This document shows, in pieces, positions 1 to 9,200 of a stretch of DNA of 64,000 nucleotides. The position numbers and the translations under genes are program-made. The number at the start of each line of letters is the position of its first letter. Within the stretch, counting starts at the first letter, position 1. The stretch is taken from positions 76,356,989-76,420,988 of the forward strand of contig JAAALK010000082.1 in NCBI GenBank assembly GCA_019279435.1, given 5' to 3'. The notes below the pieces were generated by a model, which saw only the letters and a list, made by a program, of their open reading frames with translations, searched no databases and was not told the origin of the DNA. This DNA is from Zizania palustris. Its lineage: Eukaryota; Streptophyta; Magnoliopsida; Poales; Poaceae.

Positions 1-1769
1 GTCAGCCGAGATAACGAGGGGGTCGGCGTGCGGGAACTTGACTCCGGCGGCATCTTCGGCGGTGAAGGAGATGGGAACATGGGACCATTCAGGGAGGGCC
101 GAGGAGCTGGATGTGCTGATATGCCCGACCTCCCGAACGTAGTCCCGTCGCTGGCGCTTGGACAGGGCTCCCAGAGCTCCACCTCCAGATATGGGAAGGA
201 CCACTCGCTTCCCCCAATCCGGCACATCTTCGAGCTTGGGGGCCTGGGCCCTGCCAAACTCTGGGGCTAGGCCCAGGACCTCCGGCTCGTCGCGGTGCCT
301 GACTACCTGAACCACTTCTGGGTGAGGTATTGGGATCCCCTTGTCAGTGGAACCGCGGCCGGCATTGCGCTCGAGGTAGTCGCTCCGTAGGGCGAGTATG
401 GTCCGGCAGGAGTCGGTGTCGTGGCTCTGGTTTTCGCCGTGGATGCTGCAGTAAAAGGTAGCTCCTCCGGAGAGCGCCCGAGACAGAGCCTTGGCCCCAG
501 CGGAGCGGACGCCGCCGGACGTGTGCAGGTGCTTAGCGGGGGCTCGAGGTGTAATGCTGAGGACCTCCCCCCGAAGATGCTTCCGACTCCGCCGGGAGTC
601 CCGGTGGATGGAGTCTTGCCGACCGGAATCTTGGCGGTGGAAGTCAGGGGTGGGGCGGGCTCCCCGGTTGAGGTCCGACGAGGCTTCATATGTCCTGGCG
701 TTCAAGGCTCGGACTGGGACTACCATCGCCTGCCAGCGTATCTGGCCTTCTTCGGACGGGGCGTATTCTTCGAAATACGTCATGAGCTGTGCCACCGAGG
801 AGATGGGCTTTCGATGGAGCTTGTCGAGGAGGCTCGGGTGGGTGACGCCTTCTCGGGCAGCGTCAATGACCGAGGAAGCCGAGATCCCCTTAATTTGGGC
901 CTTGGTGTGTGCGAAGCGCTTGGAGTATTGTCGCAAAGTCTCTCCGGGCTGCTACTTCACTTGGAAGAGGCTCCCAGTGGACATAGGGGCCACGAAGGTC
1001 CCCTGGAAGTTGTTGACGAATTTCTTCCTCAGTTGGACCCACGTACGGATGGTCCCAGGTCGGAGCGACCAGAACCATCGGAGAGCGATCCCTTCGAGCG
1101 CCAAGGGGAAGCATTTAGCCATGGTGTCCCGGCTCCCTCCGGACGCTTCTATCGCCAGAGCGTACGAGCGAGAGAACTCTCCAGGGTCAGAATACCCGGA
1201 GTACTTAGGAAGCTTGGCGACGCGAAACTTCGAGCCGAAGTGCACCCTCTGAAGGTCCGGGTGCAGGGGGGACTCCTCGTCGTAGGACGTGTTTTCTTCC
1301 TCCGCTGGGTCTTCATCATCGCTCAGTGCCACGGCCGCAACTTTCGTAGCGCGGGGGGGCTCAGGGGGGTGGAGCGACGCCTCCTGGCACCACAGAGCCA
1401 GCTCCGCTTTCAGCCGGGCGTTCTCGGCGACCAGGGCATCGGCTTGGCTCCCGCTTCCCCCTGAAGCGGTATCAGGGTCTCGCGAACGGACGTAGTCGGT
1501 TCGGAGGGATACCACCGGGGTCCGCTCGGAGGATGCCCCTCCGGCAGCGCCTCCGGGACTCCTGCCAGGTTGACGGAGGCTGGCTCAGGTACGCCAACAG
1601 GGCCCCGAGCCTTGGGCGTCCCCTTCGGCGCTTGGGTTGGCTCTAGGGAGGGCGCCCCGACGGGCGCAACAGCGGGTAGACTGGGGTCGGGGACCGAAGC
1701 AGGCTCGATCCCGGCGGTGCGGGCCGACCGACGTAGAGGAACTGTGCTCGCCCCCTTCTGACCCGACAT
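1..1769 (-). pseudogene. gag-pol: Element A gag-pol (5' part), disrupted
   Basis: The ATG at 1769 opens a Pro/Ser-rich Gag N-terminus. The frame shifts near 1500-1520 into the conserved Gag block (RSYALAIEASGGSRDTMAKC, ALRWFWSLRPG, NNFQGTF). An in-frame TAG lies at 952-954, just after STGSLFQVK, and Gag homology continues past it (PGETLRQY, LLDKLHRKPISS). A knuckle-like motif with CSIHGENQSHDTDSC spacing lies near 420-470. The frame then runs without a stop through the gag-pol boundary (STDKG) into the start of the protease region (EWSHVPISF, FPHADPLVISAD) at base 1. Gag and pol share one frame. Gag would package the RNA; the pol enzymes lie mostly outside the window. The frameshift and the stop make this copy non-coding. 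Confidence 0.85.
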
Positions 1770-1814
1770 GCTTTGGTGAGTGGATGTAAAGGATGCTAGC
1801 TTCTCGAACTAGGA

Positions 1815-1832
1815 TCCCCACGGACGGCGCCA
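1815..1832 (-). other. Element A primer binding site
   Basis: Minus-strand TGGCGCCGTCCGTGGGGA begins two bases inside the LTR. The TGGCGCC core is shared with the primer sites of B, E and F. This core is usual for tRNA-Asp-type priming in plant Ty3 elements, but the tRNA was not verified here. Confidence 0.75.
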
Positions 1833-1834
1833 AC

Positions 1835-2409
1835 TGTTGGAACGACGGATCGGGCCAGCAGGTTTTCTTAGTGGAAATGTAGGAATGTAGTATATTTTGT
1901 GCTCTCGGATCGTGTGTCCGTTACAACTATAGTTGGGGGGTATTTATAGGGCGCCCCGTCCAGAGGACCAAGCGCCTCTGGACCGCCAACCGCTACGTGG
2001 CCAAGCGCCGGATAGTAGTACAGACAAAACGGACTATACCTGCTCTGACAGCGTATCAGCCGTGTCAGACGCTACCTGCGTCGCCCGACATAGCGCAGAG
2101 GATCGCGATCCTGTCCCCCTGTAGGCTTGACTGATCCTATTCCCGCCAATGCTCCCTCTGGAACCACTGCTCGATACGAGGGATGGCCTTCGGCGTTCTT
2201 TCCCTAGAGAGTAGCCCCCGGCGCCTCCAGTCCGGAGGGTGGCCTCCGGCCTACGGCCGATCGCCTCATGCCCGTGGGCCCCTCCAGAGCGTCCCGAAGC
2301 TTCCGAAGACCCCCGGCCTCACCGTCCGAAGGTCCTGGCCCCTCCGGCGCCAAGCTCCGGATCCTCCGGTGGTGGCCCTCTTCTACCGTCGGGATTATCT
2401 CCCCCAACA
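1835..2409 (-). repeat. Element A 5' LTR
   Basis: 575 bp, bounded in plus-strand reading by TGTTGGAACG and TCCCCCAACA, giving the usual TG...CA ends with a short inverted repeat. The minus-strand TATA box TATAAATA lies at 1941-1948. The primer binding site follows at 1815-1832 (TGGCGCCGTCCGTGGGGA on the minus strand). The partner LTR is outside the window, so the target duplication cannot be checked. Confidence 0.85.
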
Positions 2410-3366
2410 AACAATTCGGCCTTAGGACCGAATTTTGTGAGGTGTTGCATGGGTGGCAAAGGTAGCAATCTATTACACAGATTAGCGGATACTTCACAGG
2501 CGAAGTAACAAGGCGATAGAAATCTGTTACGTAGATTAACGGGGACTTCACAGGCGAAGTACCAAGGCTTACCACTATTCCGTAGCGGCCGATGGAGGGC
2601 TTCCGGGCAAACCCATGAAGAGGTACAAAAATGTAAAGGTAAAAGTAAAGGTATGATCAAAGCATGACTTTGGTTTGGTTTGAGTTGGGGGGCTCTCCAC
2701 GCCGGCCACACCTCTCAATTTATAGGGGGTTAACTCCCAATCTAATCTGCTATTAATCCGGTCGGATAGAGATAGAGATTGAGCTGGCGATGCAAACAGC
2801 TCTATCTCTACCAAGGTGGGCTTCAGTCAGGCCCATCGAGGCCTGCTCCTTGGGCCGAAGCTTCGGTAGCGTGGGCTTTGGCCAGGCCCGTTGAGGCTTG
2901 CTCCTTGGGCCGAATCTTCGACAGCGTGGGCTTCGGCCAGGCCCGTCGAGGCTTTCTCCTTGGGCCAAAGCTTCGACAGCGTGGGCTTCGGCTAGGCCCA
3001 TCGAGGCTTGCTCCTTGGGCCGAAGCTTCGACGGCGTGGGCTTCGGCCAGGCCCATCGAGGCTTCCTCTTGGGCCGACGCTTTGACAGCGTGGGCTTCCG
3101 AAGCTTCGGCAGCGTGGGCCTTCGAAGGCTTCTGAAGCTTCGACAGCGTGGGCCTCCGAAGGCTTCCGAAGCTTCGGCAGTGTGGGCCTCCGAAGGTTTC
3201 CTGGCCGAAGCCCATGGGCTAGCTAGAGGCTTTTGGAGCCCATAGCTCGATGGAATTCAGCCCTATAGGGCTTCGGACAGACCCTGGACATGTGTACTTT
3301 TGGCCGAAATCACCAAAAATCGATATTTTATAATCTAGCCATTAATGCCATTTTCTGCTATCAACA
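2410..3366 (-). repeat. C': partial LTR of the same Ty3 family as the LTR at 57239-58629
   Basis: From 2410 the sequence matches 57960-58629 block by block (GGATACTTCACAG repeats, AAGGTAAAAGTAAAGGTA, a TATA box near 2720, the GAAGCTTCG-rich part) and ends at CTATCAACA like that LTR. The other end of the LTR is separated from it by element A, which inserted at 2409/2410. Copia sequence begins directly at 3367. C' is therefore either the 5' LTR of a minus-strand element lying off the left edge, or a solo LTR. Confidence 0.8.
2816..3089. repeat. Five-copy 55-bp tandem repeat in the C' LTR
   Basis: Units start at 2816, 2871, 2926, 2981 and 3036, each beginning GTGGGCTT and holding the palindrome-like GAAGCTTCG. 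Shorter degenerate units of about 24-34 bp follow to about 3198. The related LTR at 57239-58629 has only about one unit (near 58388-58460). Translated products of this stretch are repeat artefacts. Confidence 0.85.
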
Positions 3367-4401
3367 ACTGCTATGAGGCCAGATATACATTTCGCAGTGT
3401 GTCTGTGCGCTCATTTTCAGGCTTCACCATGTGCTTCGCACTACCAAGCGGTAAAGCTAATTCTCAAGAATCTCAAACATACCCTCGAGTTTGGCATTTG
3501 GTATTTTGCATCTTCCTCTTTGTGTCTTCGTGGTTATTCAGATGCGGATTTTGCTGGATGTAGAATTGATAGGAAAAGTACCTCTGGTACTTGTCATTTT
3601 CTGGGTATTTCTCTTATTTGCTGGTCTTCCTGGAAACAGTCTAGCGTTGCGCAATCTACGGCTGAAGCCGAATATGTTGCTATAGCTAACTGTTGCTCAT
3701 AGATTTTATGGATGGTTTCCACTTTGCGGGATTTTGGGTTAGAGTATAAGGGTGTTCCACTGTTTTGTGACAACACCAGTGCTATTTGCATTGCAAACAA
3801 CCTGGTTTAGCATTCCAGAACCAAACACATTGATGTGAGATATCATTTTCTCAGAGATCACAATGAGAAGGGTGATATTAAGCTTCAATATGTTGATACT
3901 CAGAACCATCTTGTCGACATTTTTACCAAACCAGCTTCAATATTATTTGCATGGGGAACTGGGTATTTGTCATCCTTACGGTATTTTGTGAGGGGGAGCA
4001 TGGTTTATGTGTGTTGCATTGACCTCCTTATGATGATTTGTTGAGGCATTTTGTTGCTTTTATATGACTTCACATGATTGTCATTATCATGATGTCTCAG
4101 CTCTGTTTAATATATCTAACTTCAAAATAAGCATGATTTTAATTCACAAAATTCAAACCTTGATCACTGCTTAGTCTTGTGTTTAGCATGTGTAGCACAG
4201 AATTGCTTTAGCTATCCTTTATCTGCCTGGTGGCTAGAATCCTTTACTATGGATGCAAAATTGAAATTTGAGAATAGTATTGCTTCTCATGGAATCATAC
4301 AACAAATGTTACTTGACAAAAATCAAATATCCATGATTTATGTGCTAAAAATGAAAAGATACAGGCGAGTTTGCTTGTCGCACTTCTTTATTCTAGACTG
4401 C
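3367..4401 (+). mobile_element. Element J, part 1: Copia (Sirevirus-like) pol end and 3' spacer
   Basis: Plus-strand Copia sequence begins immediately after the C' LTR and is interrupted at 4401 by element B. It resumes after B's target duplication at 15924. It carries the end of pol (RNase H) and then about 380 bp with no coding signal before B. The left part of J is outside the window, beyond the C' and A insertions. Confidence 0.8.
3373..4020 (+). pseudogene. pol: Element J RNase H domain (end of Copia pol)
   Basis: One frame reads as a Copia RNase H. It has RPDIHFAV, YSDADFAG with the first catalytic Asp, RKSTSGTCHFLG, SWKQSSVAQSTAEAEY with the catalytic Glu, CDNTSAI with the second Asp, HIDVRYHFLRD and DIFTKP. 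These are in the order and spacing of the family, whose role is to degrade RNA in the RNA-DNA hybrid during reverse transcription. Two nonsense codons (TAG near 3700 and TAG near 3808) break it. The integrase and most of the reverse transcriptase are missing because the C' LTR lies directly upstream. Confidence 0.88.
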
Positions 4402-4896
4402 TGTTGGGGAAAAATATCTCATCTTCGGGGTTATTGCCGAAGCAACATAAAGGCAGACAGCAGATTCGAAGGTTCCCAGAAGATCATCTTCGAAGATACC
4501 CGGAGCCCAGTTCAAAGTACGAAGATAGGCATTGGTTCGAAGTATATCTTCGAACTAAGGCTTTTCAAGATCTTTTCCGCCAGCTAAGATGGAAGACTTA
4601 TCTTCTTTCTCATTAGATTAGTCTTTTACCATTTTAGCCCTATTAAGGGAGCCGAATAGTTTCCACTATGTCGGTTGTAATAGAGGGGTAAATAGGTCTT
4701 TTCCTTAATGTTTGGGCCTATAAATACCCCCCATTTCACCCTGTAATAGGGACCGAATACAAGTTATTCAATACACACATTCAAACTTTTCTAAGTTATT
4801 ATCCTTTCGGAGGCTTAGAACAGTTCTCTTCGCAAACACTTCGTTTGTTAGTTTCTCTTCTACAGAAACCTGTTAGCGTAATCTTTTACGCCAACA
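4402..4896 (+). repeat. Element B 5' LTR
   Basis: 495 bp, TGTTGGGG...CGCCAACA. The TATA box TATAAATA is at 4719-4726, so transcription should start about 30 bp downstream. A perfect 12-bp palindrome, ATCTTCGAAGAT, sits in U3 at 4486-4497, with further TTCGAA copies near 4540-4555. Confidence 0.95.
4719..4726 (+). promoter_or_regulatory. Element B sense promoter TATA box
   Basis: TATAAATA, followed by a C-rich stretch, in the 5' LTR. The same box is present in the 3' LTR and in both LTRs of F (34054-34061 in its 5' LTR). Confidence 0.75.
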
Positions 4897-4898
4897 GT

Positions 4899-4916
4899 TG
4901 GCGCCGTTCGTGGGGA
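4899..4916 (+). other. Element B primer binding site
   Basis: TGGCGCCGTTCGTGGGGA starts two bases after the LTR end. The TGGCGCC core is complementary to a tRNA 3' end and is shared by A, E and F. Confidence 0.8.
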
Positions 4917-4958
4917 ACCTAGTCCGAAAAAATTCGTTCTCTACCAACTTCTTACATC

Positions 4959-6299
4959 ATGCCTCCTAAGCGGAGCGCACCCCGCAATCCCACTCGGAGG
5001 TCCTCTCGGATCTCCGGAGAAATACCCTTCGACACAGTTGAAGTCGGAGGTCCTTCGACATTCCCTCCACAAACTCCGGAAGGGGCTTCCATCCCTCGAA
5101 CATACGAAGCTTCTCCGCCAACCCCTTCTATACTCCGACCGCCCGGAGTCCCTTCTCCACCCTCCATCCCGATTCGAACTGATCCGACCAGTTCTCAAGA
5201 CCCGGAAGATCCTTCCGGAAGAGATGAAAATAATCTTGGAGATATGGCCACTCAAATGGCCAACCTTCAAGCTGAAGTGGCAAGGTGGCGACAGGAAGCT
5301 GCGAGCAGGCTTCGCTCTCAAGCCACCCCAACCATCCCAGAAGTGCCCGAAGATGACGATCTTGATTATCCCGAAGCCCCGGAGAACGCCTCCTTCGACA
5401 ATGAATCTCCGCTGCAATTTGAGCTGCAGAAGGTTCGCTTTGATCCAAAGTTTAAAACTTCGAAGCTCTGTAAGTATGCTCGAGATGAAGATCCCGGAGA
5501 GTTCGTTCGGTCTTATGCCCTAGCAATTGAGGCTAGCGGAGGTGTTCGAGACACCATGGCGAAGTGCTTCCCTTTGGCTCTTCATGGAGTGGCATTAAGA
5601 TGGTTCTGGTCTTTGAAGCCAGGATCAATCAATTCATGGTCGCAGTTGAAGAGGAAGTTTATAAGCAACTTTCAGGGCACCTTCGTGCCTCCTATGTCAA
5701 CAGGAAGCCTTTTCCAGGTGAAACAGCTCCCCGGAGAAACATTGAGGCAGTACTTTAAGCGCTTCGCTCATACGAAGTCGCAAATTCGGGGGCTGTCCAC
5801 ATCCTCAGTGGTTGATGCAGCTCGGGAAGGCGTTATTCATCAAGGCCTTCTGGATAAACTGCATCGGAAAAGCATCTCCTCGGTCTCTCAGTTGATGTCA
5901 TACTTCGAGGAGTATGCGAGGTCAGAAGAGGGTTTGCTTCGGAGGACTGCTGCTACTTCGTCCATATTGCAAGAAGTCAAAGTAGAAGTGAAAACTTCGG
6001 CACAGCCGCAGGAACCAGTCTTCGAAGTGCAACATGATCGGAGAAGAGGGCAAAAGCACCCTCGTTCTGAAGTCATGAATATTGCACCCCCACAGAAGTT
6101 TGCACCAAGAGCTCCACAGTCTACAGGGAACAAGGTCAGCGGCTGGAGGCCGCCAGGGAAAACGGCTGGCAAGGGCCAGACCCTTTTCTGCTGCATTCAC
6201 GGAGAAAATCGAAGCCATGCAACTGACACTTGCAAGGCTATACTTACTCTAAGGGGAGAGTACTTAGAGAGAACTTCGGGTCGAGGCAGTACCGACTGA
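4959..6299 (+). CDS. gag: Element B Gag polyprotein
   Basis: 446 residues from the ATG at 4959 (MPPKRSAPRN), the first ATG after the primer site and conserved in F. A disordered Pro/Ser-rich N-terminus (1-95) is followed by a short helical stretch (96-120). The retrotransposon Gag core (about 160-330) includes RSYALAIEASGG, ALRWFWSLKPG and ISNFQGTFVPPMS. A basic linker leads to a zinc-knuckle-like motif at 411-425 (CCIHGENRSHATDTC). It should form the virus-like particle and bind element RNA. It ends at TGA 6297-6299, but pol continues in the same frame with no other stop. F has CGA and A has AAG at this codon, so the TGA looks like a recent CpG-type nonsense change rather than a family feature. 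Confidence 0.93.
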   Translation: MPPKRSAPRNPTRRSSRISGEIPFDTVEVGGPSTFPPQTPEGASIPRTYEASPPTPSILRPPGVPSPPSIPIRTDPTSSQDPEDPSGRDENNLGDMATQMANLQAEVARWRQEAASRLRSQATPTIPEVPEDDDLDYPEAPENASFDNESPLQFELQKVRFDPKFKTSKLCKYARDEDPGEFVRSYALAIEASGGVRDTMAKCFPLALHGVALRWFWSLKPGSINSWSQLKRKFISNFQGTFVPPMSTGSLFQVKQLPGETLRQYFKRFAHTKSQIRGLSTSSVVDAAREGVIHQGLLDKLHRKSISSVSQLMSYFEEYARSEEGLLRRTAATSSILQEVKVEVKTSAQPQEPVFEVQHDRRRGQKHPRSEVMNIAPPQKFAPRAPQSTGNKVSGWRPPGKTAGKGQTLFCCIHGENRSHATDTCKAILTLRGEYLERTSGRGSTD

Positions 6300-9200
6300 G
6301 TTCCAGCTGCAACGCGCCCAGAGCCGGTCCAGGCTGTGGCGCGACTAGAAAATTTTGATGCTGCAAGGCACCCTCCGGTGGCCAATGTTATGCCACCTCC
6401 GAAGCAAGAGGAAGGGCAAGATAGAGGAAAAAGAGTAGTTCTCCCTATCTCCAGAGGAGGTACCCTCGGAAGCATGTCCAAGAGACAGCGAAGAGAGTAC
6501 GTTAGGGAAGTAGGTCATATTGGGACTTCGTCATTTGCAGCTGCAATGCCGGAGTGGTCTCACGTTCCGATATCTTTCTCTACGGAGGATGCAGCTGGTA
6601 TTAAGTTCCCGCATGCAGATCCATTGGTTATCACTGCTGATATTGTGGGCACTGAAGTCCGAAGGGTGTTAATTGACGGAGGTAGCTCGGCAGATATCAT
6701 TTTTGTTCAAGCCTTCGATCAGTTATGCATTTCCAGGAAGCATCTTCTTCCAGCGGCTCGTCCTTTGCAAGGCTTCGCAGGACCCCCGGTCGATGCACTT
6801 GGCCAGATAGGCCTGGAAGTCACCTTTGGAGAAGGTTTATTAGCCCGAACGGAAGAAGTAATTTTCGATGTGATAGATGCCCCGTATGCTTATAACGTCA
6901 TCTTCGGAAGGGGCATGCTGAACCAGTTCGGAGCTGTGGCGCATCACAATTACTTGTGCATGAAGATGCTCACACAAGCAGGAGTCCTTACAATCTTCGG
7001 AGATCAAGCCATTGCTCGGAGGGCGGAATACGGTCATGGTCCCCCTCTTGATCCGAGGCAAGTAAACAGTGTGCAAAATAATGAAGAAATTTTTTCAGCC
7101 TCCTCCGAAGCTTCGAAGAAGTCTTTTCCGAGACCAAGTCCTGAAGGAGAGATTGCAACGAAGGTCATTGTTAAAGATGGTAAAGAGTACACTTTTCAAT
7201 TTGGTAAAGATTTACCTCCTGAAGTTGCAACCTCCTTGGAAAAGGTGGTGGAAGAAAATTTGGATGTCTTCGCTTGGTCTGACGAAGATATCACCGGAGT
7301 CAATCGGGATATCATTGAGCACAGTTTACTTGTAAACCCGAAGGCCCGGCCTGTTCGGCAAGGACTCCGGAAGATGTCCACAGAGAGAGCTGCTCTGGCT
7401 AAGGACGAAGTTGAAAAACTGTTGAAGGCTGGGATTATCAGAGAAGTGGCTCACACAGAATGGTTAGCCAACCCAGTCTTCGTCAGAAAGAAGTCTTCCG
7501 GAAAGTGGCGCATGTGCATTGATTTCACATCCTTGAATAAAGCATGCCCACGTGACCCCTACCCCATGCCCCGAATTGATCAACTGGTTGACTCCACTGC
7601 AGGTTCGGAGTTATTAAGCTTCCTTGACGCGTATTCTGGTTACCATCAAATATGGTTGAAGCGCGAAGATGAAATCAAGACAAGCTTCGTAACTCCTTCG
7701 GGAGTCTTCTGCTATGTAAGAATGCCCTTCGGCCTAAGAAATGCTGGGGCTACTTTTTCAAGATTAGTTGCTAAAGCTCTAGGTCATCAACTAGGTCGCA
7801 ATGTGGAGGCCTATATGGATGATATTGTAATAAAGAGTTCTTTAAAGCACCAACATAGCCTAGACTTAGCAGAAACATTCAATAGCCTTCGGGCATGTGG
7901 GATCCGTCTTAACCCCGAAAAATGTATATTCGAAGCTAAGGCTAGAAAATTGTTAGGGTATTTAGTTTCAAGCAGGGGAATTGAAGCTAGCCCTACTCAA
8001 ATAACTGCGCTGCAGAAGATGGCTCCTCCGGAGAATTTAAAGCAAGTGCAAAAGCTGACTGGGCGTCTAGCCGCACTTAGCAGGTTTTTATCAAGGTCTG
8101 CGGAGAGGAGCTTGCCAATATTCAAAGCTTTGAAAGGGTCCGAAGATTTTGCATGGACACCGGAGTGTCAGAGAAGCTTCGAAGATATTAAAGATTATCT
8201 CAGTAATCTTGCTACACTCACGGTGCCTACTGCGGACGAAACCCTACTCCTGTACCTTGCAGCTACAGGTTTAGCTGTCAGCGCAGTCCTTGTCAGAGAA
8301 GTGGATTTCAATGGGAAGTTGGTCCAAAATCCTGTTTATTTTGTATCCGAAGCATTATCAGGAGCGAAGACAAGATACTCCGAACTTGAGAAGTTCGTTT
8401 ATGCTCTGATAATGGCTTCGAGGAAGCTAAGACATTATTTTTTGGCTCATAATGTAATTGTACCAACTTCGTATCCCTTAGGAGATATGCTCCGAAGCAA
8501 AGATTCCACTGGAAGGATTGGAAAGTGGGCAGTCGAGCTAGCACCCTTCGGCATATCTTTCTTGGCAAGGACAGCTATCAAATCCCTAGTCCTAGCAGAC
8601 TTCGTAGCAGAGTGGACTCCACCTGCGAATTTGACTCCGGAGAAATCAAGTGACGGAGTTTGGACTGTTTACTCCGATGGGGCTTTCCAAGCATCCGGAG
8701 CAGGCATTGGGGCAGTGTTGATTTCACCGTCAGGGCAAAGAGCAATGTACTCCGCAAGACTCAACTTTAAGTCTACCAATAATATAGCGGAGTACGAAGG
8801 GATTTTATTGGGACTCCGGAAAGCACGTGCTCTAGGGGCTACAAGAATAATTATAAAGACAGATTCTCAGATAGTAGCAGGGCACGTAGACAAAAGTTTT
8901 CAAGTTCGGCATCCACAGCTTGCAAAGTACTTAGAAGAAATCCGCAAAATCGAAGCACACTTCAAGGGTATTTCCATTCGGAGTATACCAAGAACGGAAA
9001 ACGTGCAAGCGGACATTTTAGCGAAGGCTGCAGCCGGAGCTATGGATGTGCCTGAAGAAGCTTTCTATAAGGAGCTCAATATACCTTCGGTGCCACAAAT
9101 TGCCTCTGCGGAGATTCTTTGCATTCCTAGTGCATATTGGAAAGATTCGATCATAGAACTCTTGCAAGGAGGAACAAATTTTCCCGAAGAGCCCCAGTTG

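Larger units (their letters stand above)
1..2409 (-). mobile_element. Element A: Ty3/gypsy Tat-type LTR retrotransposon, left part outside window
   Basis: A minus-strand retrotransposon whose 5' LTR (1835-2409), primer binding site and gag-pol start lie in the window; the rest of pol and the 3' LTR are off the left edge. The order LTR, TGGCGCC primer site, gag, zinc knuckle, pol fits Ty3/gypsy. Gag is clearly homologous to elements B and F (shared FVRSYALAIEASGG-type block), so it is assigned to the Tat lineage. It is inserted in an LTR of another Ty3 family, because sequence homologous to 57960-58640 resumes at 2410. Confidence 0.88.

Noticed and set aside
421..1464. Plus-strand open frame of 347 codons opposite the A gag
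   Set aside because: It is the shadow of the A gag-pol on the minus strand, where clear Gag homology lies. The translation has no recognisable domain and the GC-rich sequence leaves frames open by chance.
3367..3371. ACTGC next to the C' LTR, identical to the B target duplication at 4397-4401
   Set aside because: The other end of C' is outside the window, so it cannot be tested as a duplication. The match with the B duplication is probably coincidence.
4460..4560. Heat-shock element reading of the TTCGAA-rich U3 in B
   Set aside because: Canonical sites need two-base spacing between GAA and TTC units. Most copies here are contiguous TTCGAA, so the match is poor.
6297..6299. Programmed stop-codon readthrough between gag and pol in B
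   Set aside because: A and F have sense codons at this position and CGA to TGA is a single CpG transition, so a private nonsense mutation is more likely.
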